DNA of 64,000 nt from Atherinomorus stipes (taxonomy: Eukaryota > Chordata > Actinopteri > Atheriniformes > Atherinidae), in the NCBI GenBank assembly GCA_023101725.1, contig JALJCO010013654.1, positions 558,001 to 622,000 of the forward strand, written 5' to 3'. A model generated the notes under the pieces. It was not told where the DNA came from. It did not search any database and worked only from the letters and a program-made list of their open reading frames with translations. A program made the position numbers and the translations under genes. Shown here one piece after another: positions 1 through 12,221 of this stretch (position 1 is the first letter of the stretch; the number at the start of each line of letters is the position of its first letter).

Positions 1-1689
1 TTTTGAGACAGGGTGTCATCAACTATGATCACATTTTTGCTTTTTCTGTTTCCAAACCAAGCCTCCTCAGATCTATTAAAAAGCACTTTTATTACAGTCA
101 TTTAAAACTTGGGTGTCAAGGATATGATTTCCCAACCTGATTTAATTGACATGTCTTTTCATGTTTCTGTAAATAAAAAAAAACTGATTGTATTAACTTG
201 CAATGTAAACAGTATCTGGTGAGAGGAAATTTATCGTTTCCTCACAGAGACAGTAAAGCTGTGCTGACTTCAGACATTAAGTTCCTCGTGTCTTACAGTA
301 ATAAACTCTACTGTCTTTTTTTTTTTTCAACACTGTTGAGTACTGTACCAACCAGACCATGCTGATGATAAAGAAAGCATCTTTTCTGATCATACACCAC
401 ATTTTTCACACATTTCATGCCTGAAGATCATCGGCAATATAATGTTTGGGCTTTTTAACCCTTGTCTGGTGTTCATTGTTTTGTTATTCGCCCAGTGTTC
501 CTGGATCTGGTACTTTATAGAAATTAGAAACAATATTGTATCATTTTGTTGTCAAAACATCCACAGATCTGAACACCATAAAAGGGTTAAAAATCATTAT
601 CACCCGTTTATGTGCTTAATTAGACAAAACTATTGAAATTGCTGACTGTCATTCAACAGATGTAAAGATTACATCCTGTTTTCTGTCTAAATAGCCCAGT
701 GTGTAAGTTGTCAGGGTGAAATATTTACCCTATGTGTTCTCAAAGTCCCAATAAACATATAAAACATGTATATTTTTAGCTGTGGTTTCTACTTCTACTG
801 TAGAGGGTCAAAAAAGCCATGTTGTAGATCTTCACTGGTTTTTGTATAAACAACTCAAATTCTAAGTTGTGACTTTGACTCTGTCCTGCAGGTTTACAGC
901 TGCTTCCCTGCTGCAGCACAGCTGATTCAAATGAAATGGATTCAACAACTTTCCATCAAATATGTTAATCAACACTGTTTATTTTTGTCATTTTTCATTT
1001 GATCAAAAATACCTAAAAACACGACTAGATGTAAAACTGATAGAGTTTGGGGAGTGAGGAAGTCCTAAAAGAGACAGAAGACGGGTAGAACACAGACACA
1101 CAGTAACACAGAGGGAACGTTCTCCGGTGGGCTTTCAACACCACTGTGTGACAAACTGCACAGAGACTCAATGTTCAAACATTATTAAACAACTCAGTGT
1201 TTTCTCTGAATGTCTCTGCTCAGCTCTCCCATCACATCCTGCTGTCCTCTTTCTGGGAATTCATTTTTCTATTAAGTCTCCAGTCAAAAATCACTGGACT
1301 GAAACAGAGAATTAACTGATTAATTAATCCTTTAAGGCATTTTTAAAGCATGGACACTGAAACTGTTGTTCTTATACTCATCATTTGGACTTGAATGGGA
1401 GGAAGGACTTTTATATTTCACTATTTTCTGTGGACAATAAAATGATATTTCATTAATATTTGATTAATATTAAGTTCTGGAATGCGCCGTGATTTGGCAG
1501 CAGTTTGTAACAGCTCTCTCTAAGCTTTTGAGTTTTTTTTTTTTTTTTCAAATATAGTTGTCTTTTTTATTGACATTACTTGTCAAATTAGGTTTTTCTG
1601 GGAGTATTTTTCATGCTGATTTGAAGGCTGTGCAATTCAGGAGATTTTTCTTAACATATTTGGCTTTTTTCACTACGTGTTATGATGTG
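1..1689. other. AT-rich DNA without a recognisable gene
   Basis: I see no exon with splice signals and a recognisable protein in this stretch. It is AT-rich and has short T runs near 308-327 and 1532-1549. It could hold untranslated sequence of a gene to the left, but nothing here shows that. Confidence 0.5.
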
Positions 1690-1946
1690 TATCCATAGCA
1701 ACGGAAAAACTGTTTACCACCAGGATCAACTGTTAAAACTCTCCCAAATCAAGATTATTAGTGAAATAATCTTGAAGCTAAAGGGAGGTGGAATTGCAGT
1801 GCTGGTCAAACAGTGTTGGTGCCATCCAGGACACGTCACTGTCAAGAAGAAGATCTGCACAAGAGACATCGAACTGTTAGCTGTGAGTTTCTGTCCATAT
1901 TATTTGCCCAGAGAGTTTGCCTGTGTTATTCTGGTAGAGGTTTATA

Positions 1947-2858
1947 CACTGCCCGGCCAAAAAAAAAAGTCTCCAACAAAGAAAAGGTCAAACATTTCAC
2001 ATTTTGTTGGATCGCCTTTAGCTTTGATTGTGGCAGTATTCGCTTTGTTTCCAGAAGCTTCTGCAATGTCACCAGATTTATTTGCATCCTGTTGCATCAA
2101 TTTTTCACCAAGATCTTGATGATGATTGTAGAGTCTGACCACAGCACATCCCAAAGATTCTCAATGGGGTTCAGGTCTGGACTCTGTGGTGGCCAATCCA
2201 TGTTTGAAAATGATGTCTGGTGATCCCTGAACCATCTTTCACAATCTGAGCCCGATAAATTCTGGCACAGTCATTTTGGAATATGGCCGTGCCATCAGGA
2301 AAGAAACATCCATTGATGGAATAACCTGGTCATTCAGTATATTCAGGTATCAGCTGACATCATTATCTGAGCTCATACTGTTGGTGAACCTGGACCTGAG
2401 CAACTGCAGCAACCCCAGATCATCACACTGCCCCCACAGGCTCATACAGTAGCACTAGGCATGATGCTGCATCACTTCATCTGCCTTTCCGGCCACATTT
2501 CTTCCTGGAAGACGATGGTACACTATCCTTCCAGTTTTTCTTAATGCGCTGGACTGATCTGAACCCAGTTTTCGTAGTTTCTGCATCTCCTTAGATGTTT
2601 TCACCTCTTGATGCCAATGATTTGACCCTTCTCAGACAGACTAACATCTTTTCCAAGACCACGGATGTGTCTTATACAGTCTATGGTCTTTCCACATGGT
2701 TGTTTAGGAAATAAGAAGCAAGTCATTGCACCAGTTGGGGTTAAATAACTTGTTGCCAGCTGAAAGATAATCGCCCATGCAGTAATTATCCAATAGGAGG
2801 CTCGTACCTATTTGTTTAGTTAAATCCAGGTGGCGACTTTTTTTTTGGCCAGGCAGTG
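1947..2858 (-). mobile_element. Tc1-like DNA transposon inserted in the LINE
   Basis: The ends are inverted copies: the left begins CACTGCCCGGCC followed by A residues, and the right is its mirror with one mismatch. Both are flanked by TA, the Tc1/mariner target duplication (1945-1946 and 2859-2860). On the minus strand the interior carries the remains of a transposase C terminus with a PIENLWDVL motif near 2110-2165, which holds the last acidic catalytic residue of the DD34E family. At about 0.9 kb it is shorter than the usual 1.3-1.6 kb, and the reading frame is broken. Confidence 0.85.
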
Positions 2859-4100
2859 TATAATACCAGGTACCGCTACCAGAGACAGCCTGTGATGTCA
2901 TCAGCTCCGTCATGGCTAAACTACAAACACAGCATCCAAACTCATTCATGGCGATCTCTGGAGACTTCAACGTCTCCCTCTCTGCTACGTTGCCAACTTC
3001 CCAGCAGTTTGTCAGCTGCTCCACCAGAGAAAATAAGATGTTGGACTTATTTTATGCAAATGCTAAGAATGCATACAGCTCCTCTGCTCTGCCTCTTTTA
3101 GGAAGATCAGATCATAATCTGGTTCTTCTCACCTCCACCTACAAGCCCATCGTTCAGCAGCAACCAGTCATTAGGAGGACGATTAAAACCTGGTCTACTG
3201 AGGCTGAAGATGCTCTGAGAGGGTGCTTTGAGGCCACAGACTGGAATGTCCTCTGTGAACCTCATGGAGATGACATCAACACCATGACTGAGTGTGTGAC
3301 AGATTACATAAACTTCTGTGTGGACAACATCGTTCCAACAGTGAGGTGCTTCCCCAATAACAAACCCTGGATCACCAGTGACCTGAAAAAGTTGCTGAAC
3401 ATCAAAAAGAAAGCTTTCAGGGATGGAGACAGGGAGTTACTGAAGACCACACAAAAACAACTGAAAACACAGACTAAGAAGTGCAAGGAGGACTACAGGA
3501 AGAAGTTGGAGAGCCAGCTCCAGCAGAACAACGTGAGGGATGTGTGGTCGGGAATGAGAAAGATCACCGGCTTCAAGTTAAAGGGGGATCAGACTGACGG
3601 AGGTCTGGACAGAGCTAACGAACTGAACATGTTCTTCAATAGGTTCAGTTCCCCCCTGCCGACAACCCCGCACACCACACACCCTCCATGAGCCCACAGC
3701 TTTCCTGTCCCACCTCCACTCTGTCACCCTGCACCTCAATCATGGACCTCCTCTCCCTCCCCACAGGACATCCTAAGACCTCTTTTGCCTCCACTTCCAG
3801 CCTGACTGTCTCCTGTGACCAGGTCAAGAAACAACTAGAGAAACTGAACTGGAACAAGGCTGCAGGTCCAGTTGGTGTCAGTCCCAGAGTTCTCATGACC
3901 TGCTCAGAACAACTATGTCCGGTTCTCCAGCACCTTTTTAACACCAGCCTGAGACAGAACAGAGTTCCTGTGCTGTGGAAAACATCCTGTCTTGCCAGTC
4001 CCTAAAAACCTCAACCAGCTGAACCAAATGACTACAGACCAGTTGCCCTGACATCTCACATGTCCTGGAGAGACTCTTACTGGCTCACCTAAACAGGCAG

Positions 4101-5189
4101 ATGAACACCTTTCAGGACCCATTACAGTTTGCATATCGTAATGGGCTTGGGGTTGAAGACGCCATCATCTTCCTGCTTCAGAGAGCCCACTCTCATCTGG
4201 ACCAGTCAGGCAGCACTTTGAGGGTCATGTTCTTTGATTTTTCAAGTGCATTTAATACTATTCAGCCTGCTTTGCTATGTCAGAAGCTCCATAACTTCCA
4301 GGTGGATCCCTCCACAACCACCTGGATTTATGACTACCTAACAAACAGGCCACAGTTTGTGAGACTGAAAGGTTGTGTGTCTGAGATGGTGGTCAGCAGC
4401 ACTGGAGCACCACCAGGGACTGTACTCTCACCATTCCTCTTTACACTGTACACCTCAGACTTCCAGTATAACTCTGAGTCCTGTCATCTGCAGAAATATT
4501 CTGATGACTCTGCAGTTGTGGGGTGTATTAGTGATGGACAAGAAGCCGAATACAGGGAACTGGTCAATCAGTTTGAGAAATGGTGCGGTAACAATCAGCT
4601 CATCTTAAATACCAGCGAAGCTAAAGAGATGATTTTTGACTACAGGAGGAGCAAAAATAAGCAGCATAGTCCTGTCTACATCCTGGGAGAGGAGGTGGAG
4701 GTGGTGGAGAACTACAAATACCTTGGAGTTCAGCTGGACAACAGACTCGACTGGAAATGCAACACTGACTACATCTACAAGAAAGGTCAGAGCAGACTCT
4801 ACTTCTTAAGGAAGCTGAGAGCATTCAACGTCTGCACCAAGATGTTGCAGATCTTCTATAAGTCTGTTGTGGAAAGTGCAATTAGCTTTGCAGCTATCTG
4901 CTGGGGAAGCAGCATCAGAACCAGAGACTTGAAGAAACTAAACAAGCTGATCAAGAAAGCTGGTTCTGTGCTGGGAATAACTCTGGAGCCACTGGAGCTG
5001 ATCGTTCAGACAAGACTGCTGCACAAGCTGATGAAGATGATGGAGGATTCTTCCCACCCTCTCCACAACACAGTGAAGAATCAACAGTGTGTGTTCAGTG
5101 GGAGGCTGCGTCAGGTTCGCTGTAGGACGGAGAGATACAGAAATTCATTCCTGCCAGCAGCCATCACCCTAAAGAACAAGAGTAACTGA
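4101..5189 (+). pseudogene. LINE reverse transcriptase and C-terminal part, dead copy
   Basis: This is the longest open stretch of the LINE, 362 codons. It contains the reverse transcriptase palm motifs FDFSSAFNTI and YSDDSAVVG, where the YSDD aspartates would be the catalytic pair, followed by the KYLGVQLD segment and a C-terminal tail ending in NSFLPAAITLKN. The beginning of the domain lies upstream in two other frames (about 3688-4100), so no complete polymerase is encoded. Confidence 0.85.
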
Positions 5190-5418
5190 CTAATTATCGT
5201 TATATTATTGTTATATTATCATTTCCTATAAATGTTATATTGATAAAAAAAAAAAAAAAAATGAGTGAGCTTTTTCCAATGCTGAATTTCCCTTCTGGGA
5301 TGAATAAAGTATTTTTCATTCATTTTCATTTCATTTCATATTAGTTGTTCCATTAATCACACAACATCCTTAAAACCAACAGATGTAACATTACATAACT
5401 TGAAAGATAATTTTGTAA

Positions 5419-5460
5419 AAACAAACAAACAAACAAACAAACAAAAAACAATAACAACAA
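5419..5460 (+). repeat. Short (CAAA)n simple repeat
   Basis: A run of CAAA units lies between the LINE tail and the 3' end of crtap. Nothing else is visible here. Confidence 0.7.
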
Positions 5461-5764
5461 AATATTTTATTGTCAAAAACCTCAGAAAGATGACAGATTA
5501 TTCACAGTCAAGGATTGAATTTATAAAACAGTGAGTAAAACTAAAATCTCTCCTTGATATCAATGCCATTAAATCACTGATCTGTCTGTTCAGGTAGCCC
5601 AGACAAGATATTTAGAGCAAAAATATCAAATTAGAAACAATATTCAGGATTTGTAGCTGCAGGTGAGATAACTGTGATCAATTAAAGGCTCTTGAGAATC
5701 CAAATAAATACAAACATGTGGAGTGTTTTGCCTTTAGTGCTTCAGTGTTTCGGCAAACATGGGG
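5450..5764 (-). other. crtap: Probable 3' UTR of crtap
   Basis: On the minus strand, about 295 bases after the crtap stop codon, an AATAAA polyadenylation signal occurs at 5471-5466. The interval between is AT-rich and has no other feature. The cleavage site is inferred, not seen. Confidence 0.6.
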
Positions 5765-5812
5765 CTATTCATCCTCATCCAGGAACTCATCTATAAACTC
5801 CACCACCTCCCC
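5765..5812 (-). CDS. crtap: crtap coding exon 7 and stop
   Basis: Residues 382-396 and TAG. The exon encodes the acidic tail [15 protein letters not shown]. The corresponding human end is also acidic. The acceptor is CCGCAG. The exon is very short (48 bases with stop) and would be missed by open-frame searches. Confidence 0.9.
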   Translation of the reverse strand, partial: GEVVEFIDEFLDEDE

Positions 5813-8800
5813 CTGCGGACACACATAGAAACCAGCTCAGTCGGTCTGTTGTGATTCAGACTGTGATCAGATATCCTCCCACTCACACGTCTCAGTGACT
5901 TCTCATATCACGCATTACCAAACAGATTAAAGCCAAAAACAGACATTCACATTCAACCTGTAATCGTAGTTTATGTTGGGGTTGTCCTAATGGCCACTTG
6001 ACTTGTGCTGCATCAAAATAACTTCAATAAGTGCTGTGTCATGCTGCCACCCATCGCCTTTCTGTGATATTGCAGCCTTATAAACACTGGGCACATTGTG
6101 CTGCAGGCCATCATGTGACCAGACTGAATAATCCAAGGTTTTTCCATAAATTCAGCAAGGCCAGAGCCAATGAGAGACACCATCAACTCAGTTCATACTG
6201 TGACCAATGTCATGGGAATCAGGCAAATCTATTTTTACAAGCAGCCTGTATTTTGTGTTTTTCTTCATCTAAGCAACAACCTTCTGGCAGAGAGCATCCT
6301 GTGACGCACTTGCACACAAAAATATGTAAACACGGACACACACCTCATCATCACTCGCCAGCCGCTGCTTGGAGAACTCCAGCATCTGTAGCTGCATGGT
6401 GGTTTGGTTGTAGAACCGCACTGCCTCCTGCAGCAAACACACAGACACACAGCCATGATGTAAAGAAAACCCTCTGGAGAATGTAAAAACCAGAACATGA
6501 AGCAAAAGAAATGAAAGAAAAAATATTTAAAGGAAATGTTCCATATTTTTCAAAATGCACTTGTTTGTTTGCTTGTTTTTTAAATCTTCTTAAATTATAT
6601 GAAAAAAAACTTTTAGTTACTTATAAAGCTAAAACCATCTTCACTATAATGACATATTCTACATTTACTGTACATTTACTTTTGATTTTATATAGTGTTG
6701 ATAATGATGCTAATAATCTAATATTTTTCACATACACAACATCTTACACAAAATGTCCTCATGTTACTGAGGTCACTGGCCGTATTCAATGTATTCATTT
6801 GTAAATCAATGAAAGTGTAAAAAATGTATTGTTTTTTCCTTATTATTGTGCAAAGGAGCAATCATCCAGTCCACCAAGCAGCTCAAACCAAGAGTGAAAA
6901 GGATTTTGTCACATTTCTGAGAGAATGAGCCACACATTTAGTCATGTTGCTCATTGCACAAAGTAATAACATATGCAAGTTATACCTCATTAAGGTGACT
7001 AATCAAGTTTTTTAATGATCTATATAACAAGATCTGTTGGTATCATTAATTCCTTATTGACTTATTTTAAAAAACACACAAAATAAATACAGGGGAAAAT
7101 ATCAGGGAAAAAAGACTGGCACGAAATAAAGTACAATTTAATATTAAGTAAATATAAAACAATAAATTAAGACCAACTAATAATAAATAGATCATTTAGA
7201 AATACATAATAAAAGTGAATAAAAACAAATAAATAAATAAAATATGATTATTAAATATAAAGTAATCTAATAAACAAAGGCCAGAAGTGGTTTGATGCAA
7301 ATTTACAACACCAGGAGTGAAGGTGTTAAAGGAGACGTAATCAACCAAACATTAATTTCTTTAACTTTTGGGCCAGGTTAAATGCTTTCAAGGAAAAAAA
7401 TTATGAAGGAAAAGGAAATAAAATTTACTAAGGGAAATAAGAGTTATGTTTAATTGGGGAAAGCATCTCTGTGACTAAATAAAATGCCTCTAACATAAAT
7501 TTGAAGGCTTTGGTTGAATGCATAACATGTAATTATCAATATAACTCACTGATCTGGGGAGGAAATCCTCCTCTGTCAGCCCCCACTGGTTTTTGTGGTA
7601 CTTGTAATAGGCCACATTGTTCCTCATAACATCATCATTGGGGTCGAATAGCATGTAGCTGGCTGCACACGGCACCGCATTCTTCAGGTCATTCACTAAA
7701 AGCATGAAAACCAACAACTTAATCCAGCAATTTCTCCCTGATAAAACACAAACCCTGCAACTCTGGTTACTCACATTTGTAATAGGCAAACTGCAGGTAA
7801 TGGTACATGGTGGCCACAAACTTCTCAACAACAAAGCCCCCGACAACAGGCGTCAGGTCACTTTCACACCTCACCTTCCTCTCAAGGACTTCTATGTAAT
7901 GGTCTGGAGGGGAAAAAAAGACAGCACAACGTGAAACTTTCTTTTGAACTCTGAAAATTTTGCACAAAAATAATTTTCAAAATGCACCTGTCAGAGACAG
8001 ACAAGAATGTGACACAGACAGAGAAGCAGGTGAAACAGACATGAACTGACCAGCTATTGAGGGGTAAAAGTCTTTAAAGTCTTTGACGTCCCTCGGACCC
8101 TCCGATGCAGCCAGACACTCATCATAGACCTTGAAGAAGTCTCTCAGTGCCAGCTCCATGTCTGACACTGAGGTACGGAAATTATCGCCATTATATGCCC
8201 TCACTGCACGCACAAACAAGGTCTGGAATACAACAAGGAAAACACCACTGTAACTAAATGTTTTAATTTAGTGGAGACATCAACACTTTTTGAATAAACA
8301 GTATATGTATTTCTTTAATTTTATATCAGTCTAATTAAAAACGAAAAACATTTCTGATTCAATAAACCATGAAAAGATGCCAAAGCATATCAGTAGTTAA
8401 TATAAGCAGAGCCTCTGTGTGTAAAGGAGCACTACTAGCAACAAAAATAACAAACACCAAATATATTGGACTTCATAATGTGAAAGAAAAAGGGTCAAAT
8501 TCAGCCTCCATGATCTGTATCTACTTTGGTGACTGAATGCCCGACCAACATTGGGGAAACTTACGATACTAAAAAGCCAGTTTGACTTGCACACACAGGT
8601 TGCCATCATATCAGCACACCCCCAGAGGCAATAACAAGATGGGTTTGTGTGTGTGTTTACAGATATGTGTGTGTATGGGTGGATTCCATGATTATTGCTC
8701 ACAACACTGATAGAAAGACACTATTTCTCACAAAGTGTTTTGTAATCTATATTCACCGTGAAAAAAATGACAGTATACAAATATAAAGTACATATACCTA

Positions 8801-11800
8801 TGAAATATGTTCACAAAATGATTTAATCATGAAAATACAAAAAACAGCAATGCACTGGTAACATCTGAATACAAAAACGTGTAGTTCTATCACATTAATA
8901 TCACACTTTGTTTCGCACTGGTGAGACTAAGTTAAAAGGTTTTTGACTGCATCTGCATCTTGTAAACTCCTTTCACTGCATTTGAGGTTCAAATGTTTTT
9001 ATTTTGAAGATTTTGTTTTACTTAAACTAAGTTAAGCTTCAGTCTGTTCCTCTTCTTTGTTACCTCTCCAGCTTTGGAGACAACCCTCTCTTTTTCTGAT
9101 AGTGTTGTGATCTTCTTTCTGCTGGTGTTGATGTTTTTTTGTTAGTGTTGTGAGCAATCGTCTGCACACTGTATGGGTGTAGCATCAGAAAACATCCAAA
9201 CTAAAGCGCATCTTATTGTGATTATCAAGCCCTGGTCGTATTTACTGGCACCTATGAATAATAATATATACTGATAAGATGCCATAACTTTAAGACCACT
9301 GCTTATCATTGAATGAATAGGTTACACCTTTTCAGCTAAAACTGCTGTGACATGTCGAGACGTGTCATCTTGATCGCTGAAGCTATGCTGTTGTCTCTTA
9401 TGTCTGCAAGACATAAGGTGTAAATTTGAACAGTTTTTGAAGTAAAGACCACAAATAAAAGAGACCACATCCAACATGGAATACTGGTCTGCAGCTGTCT
9501 AATATATCCCACTCACCGACGGGTGCCATTGGAACGACATAATTAGCGTTCTCCACTTTATCTGTGAGTGGTCATAACGTCATAGCTGCTTTACGTGTAA
9601 TTCACTTGTTTGTGTTAACTGTCTTTCACTCATTCACTTACTCGTTTCGCTGTCTTACACTTATGTGCACCCAGTTCCAACCAGGGTTCCTCTTTAGGTT
9701 CTTACACTAATGTTTTGCGTATATTAGACCTAAACTGCCTTGACAATAGAATTTGATCTTGTGTAAAAGTTTGTGAGTGTGAGTGCAGAGGAATAAAACA
9801 ATCTTGTGCACTTTTAATCCTCAATAATGTTTCCTGACCTGAAGAACAATAAATCAGAATTTCTACAGAAACAGACACATATTAACCAGTTCTATAAAAT
9901 CACATATTCCAAAGTTACAAAAAAAAAATTGAAATAATAGAGAAATAAAACGAACATAGAATATATAAGAACACAATCAGCATCCTTATGTCTGCAGAAC
10001 AGTGATGCTAAATGTTTCTTATACCTATCTAGATTCTTGCATCTGTCTGTTGATAGTTTCTGATGTACATTTAAATCTTTATATTTTGCAGTAATACTTT
10101 TAGTGATGACAGATTTTATGCTCACAAAGCTTTTCAATGGGATTTCCAAGAGGAATAATCTAGCCAGTATAAAATATGTTTAAATGTATTTTTGTTTTTT
10201 TTTATTTCTATTATTTGAACTGATGGGTGTGTGCTTCAGGCTGTTGTCCTGCTGACAGATCCAAAGAATTCCCCTCAAACATAATTATCTGGGAAAACAT
10301 GCTAAAAGAAAAATTGTAGTAATCTGTTTTGTAGACTGCCAGAAGCCAAAAGAAGCCAAATGACTCCACACCATGAAAGAACCTCCACCGTGTTTTACTG
10401 TGTTGTCTTGATGAGCTTTATTTACCTACACACAATCTTGTCTGCATTTCCGATGTGGTCTGCTTTGTCCTCTTTAATCTAAAAATGCTGACTGTGACAG
10501 TTTCTGTAAACATTAGTCAATTCTTGCTGTTCTTTCTTTCAATTGCTGCATAAAACTTAGTTTTTGCTTACAAAGCCCTACATGATTCATTACGTCATGT
10601 ATGGTACAAACTGAAACCGTGAGCCCTGATTGTTCCATGTGAGAATGAAACTCTTCACACATCTGCTTGATCTATTTTTTCCATCCACATCAAAGTTTCC
10701 TCTTACCACCACATCAAATAAGCATCTCACAAATCTTACGACTAAACCACCACAAACTGTTGAAGGCAGGGATTTAATTTTTGGTAATTGCCTTTAAATA
10801 TGTTAATATATGAGGAGCTACTTCAAATGAATTAGTCATGCACCAACAACTATGTATAACTGTTATATTTTACTGAGCATTTTATCAAAACTTTCAAATT
10901 CTACAGAATAGACTCTTTTATATTTAATTAGAGGCATTATAAACTTTATATTTATAATAAGGGATGCCAATAGGGAGTGCCTGGTCTGTGTGTATACCTC
11001 ATATGATTTGGTCTCCAGGTCTTTAAGGTGTTCTTCTGCTCCAGGAAGACTCTTGTAATAAGCCATGTTCCTCTGCATCATCTCATCATCTGGGTGTTTC
11101 AGCAGGAAGGTATGAGCAGCAGACACTGCCTTGGCCAGGTTGTTTGACTGTGGCACACAACAACAAAACACATTACACAATAAGTATTTAGCTTTATGGA
11201 TGTATTTTGTGATTGACAAATAAAGATAACCATGTGCAAATATACTGGTATCACCTACACAATTCTATAAAGTAACCTAAATTATTTGTTCTGGATCAGA
11301 TGATGAAAAATGACTAAATACAGTGTCATAAACCCCATATATCTACTCATACAGTGTTATTCAGGAGCAATAGTTAACAATCACTTATTAGTTATCCCTC
11401 ACTTATTATCTGTTATTAATTTTCTTTATACTTAAAGAGTAAGAGGTCAAAGCAAATATTATGTTTACAAAAGGTATTTCCTTTATGTGTATATCAGCCA
11501 TTAACTTAAGTTTTCGTGTTTTAACCTGTAAACTTACTGAGATTTACAACATCATGCATCCGTGGCACGCAAGTGACGTCAGGACGCGTTCATAAAAGAA
11601 ATACAGCTGTCGGTTAAATACGTAAAACTATGACCTTATATGGCTAACTTTCTTAAAGTCAATAAAGTTGTTATTCACAGATTATAATTACACAGGTTAC
11701 GTTTACGCTAATTTAAATCCGCCGCTTGGCCCTCCTGATGTCCCACATTTTGTGCTTACTTTGAAGTAGGCATACTGGAGGTATCTGTACGGCTCTCTCC

Positions 11801-12221
11801 GCTCAAATTCATCTACGGTGTCCCGGCTGGGCATGGTCTGTCTGAAAGCGGGCAGCCCCTGCTTGCAGCGCTTCAAACATTGTGCTCTTTTCATCACGTT
11901 CCCAAACGCCCGCAGCTCTGGAAACTCAGCAAACTTCTGCTCGTCCTCCAGCCTGACGGAGCTGCAGTTCAGGTTGCAAAAGGCCTCGCTGTCCCGCAGC
12001 AGCCGATAAAGTCGCAGAGACACCTCAATGTACTCCACCGTCTCCTGCCACTTCTCCCCGGTGTACTGATCCAGTGCGTACTTGTAAGCGGACTCTAAAG
12101 GCATCAGTTCATGTCTTGGGAAGCTCCTGAAGCTGTATTTTTCATACTGAGAGTTCACTGTGGAGAGGAAAAATGCGATTAACAGCGCAGAGAAAAGGTG
12201 AGAAGACGTGGAGGCTGCCAT
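5765..12221 (-). CDS. crtap: Cartilage-associated protein (CRTAP), whole coding span
   Basis: Seven coding exons join in frame: 12221-11760, 11147-10998, 8222-8051, 7903-7775, 7695-7550, 6427-6344 and 5812-5765, giving 396 aa (human CRTAP is about 401). All introns are GT-AG. The protein starts with a signal peptide of about 24 residues, then [11 protein letters not shown], the hallmark start of mature CRTAP/leprecan-family proteins. It has CxxxC motifs at C82-C86 and C115-C119, a conserved HPDDEMM block and an acidic C terminus. CRTAP forms an ER complex with prolyl 3-hydroxylase 1 and cyclophilin B that 3-hydroxylates a proline in fibrillar procollagen; loss in humans causes osteogenesis imperfecta. 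It has no hydroxylase domain of its own. The acidic tail and the PDDEMM block favour CRTAP over its paralog P3H4. Two cysteines expected in this family are replaced (S244 and R270). It lies head to head with fkbp9. Confidence 0.93.
6344..6427 (-). CDS. crtap: crtap coding exon 6
   Basis: Residues 354-381, 28 codons, phase 0. It reads [18 protein letters not shown] and ends in SDDE. NQT is a possible N-glycosylation site. The acceptor is GCTGCAG and the donor GTGTGT. Confidence 0.9.
7550..7695 (-). CDS. crtap: crtap coding exon 5
   Basis: Residues 305-353. It reads [20 protein letters not shown], then [12 protein letters not shown]. The acceptor TTTTAG and donor GTGAGT keep the frame with exons 4 and 6. 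Confidence 0.92.
7775..7903 (-). CDS. crtap: crtap coding exon 4
   Basis: Residues 262-304 plus one base. It reads [12 protein letters not shown] (270-274) and [16 protein letters not shown]. Arg270 sits where the family CxxxC motif has its first Cys. The acceptor is CTCCAG and the donor GTGAGT. Confidence 0.92.
8051..8222 (-). CDS. crtap: crtap coding exon 3
   Basis: Residues 205-261 plus one base. It reads [14 protein letters not shown] and [10 protein letters not shown], both strongly family-like. The segment CLAAS (240-244) has Ser where the family motif CxxxC has its second Cys. The donor is GTCAGT, phase 1. Confidence 0.92.
8694..9158. mobile_element. Possible short inverted-repeat element in crtap intron 2
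   Basis: Sequences reading ATTGCTCACAACACT at the left and its inverse at the right bound about 465 bases. No transposase is visible and no convincing target duplication was found, so this may be a non-autonomous DNA element or a chance inverted repeat. Confidence 0.4.
9159..10229. other. crtap intron 2, no recognisable feature
   Basis: AT-rich intronic DNA. No exon, RNA gene or bounded repeat is evident. Confidence 0.5.
10230..10480 (-). mobile_element. Decayed Tc1/mariner-like relic in crtap intron 2
   Basis: On the minus strand, near 10410-10350, the translation reads [12 protein letters not shown], a segment conserved in Tc1-like transposases just after the first catalytic aspartate. 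Adjacent sequence is also Tc1-like but scrambled. No terminal repeats can be defined. Confidence 0.6.
10998..11147 (-). CDS. crtap: crtap coding exon 2
   Basis: Residues 155-204, exactly 50 codons, phase 0 at both ends. It encodes SNNLAKAV, then [16 protein letters not shown] and the LETKSYE end typical of CRTAP. The acceptor is CCACAG and the donor GTATAC. Confidence 0.92.
11574..11581. promoter_or_regulatory. crtap: CRE-type palindrome TGACGTCA in crtap intron 1
   Basis: A perfect CREB/ATF consensus lies about 180 bases downstream of coding exon 1. It is a candidate element by sequence only, but ATF-type factors regulate many secretory-pathway and bone genes. Confidence 0.35.
11760..12221 (-). 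CDS. crtap: crtap coding exon 1
   Basis: Residues 1-154. The ATG at 12221 follows an A-rich context and is placed directly before a hydrophobic signal peptide. The exon contains the QYEKYSF start of the mature chain, CNLNC (82-86) with a possible N-glycosylation site at N85, and CLKRC (115-119). It ends after YFK at a GTAAGC donor, phase 0. Confidence 0.92.

Larger units (their letters stand above)
1690..5340 (+). mobile_element. Broken non-LTR retrotransposon (LINE, L2/CR1/Rex1-like group)
   Basis: Fragments of one LINE read in order on the plus strand. An endonuclease part is at about 1785-1945 and continues at 2885-3140 with the motifs SGDFN and SDHN. A linker rich in Lys and Arg follows, then a reverse transcriptase. 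The 3' end, near 5285-5340, has a short AATAAA-containing tail ending in reiterated CATTT units, as in many fish LINEs. A Tc1-like element at 1947-2858 splits the endonuclease region. Frameshifts near 2890, 3680 and 4000 and an in-frame stop show that it is dead. The 5' end is missing or unrecognisable, so the left limit is approximate. The clade is judged by protein resemblance only. Confidence 0.85.

Noticed and set aside
5765..12221. Assignment of the minus-strand gene to P3H4 instead of CRTAP
   Set aside because: Its neighbour is an FKBP9/10 gene, which first suggested the P3H4-FKBP10 pair. The HPDDEMM block, KSYE boundary and short acidic tail match CRTAP, and the partner ends HDEL as in FKBP9.
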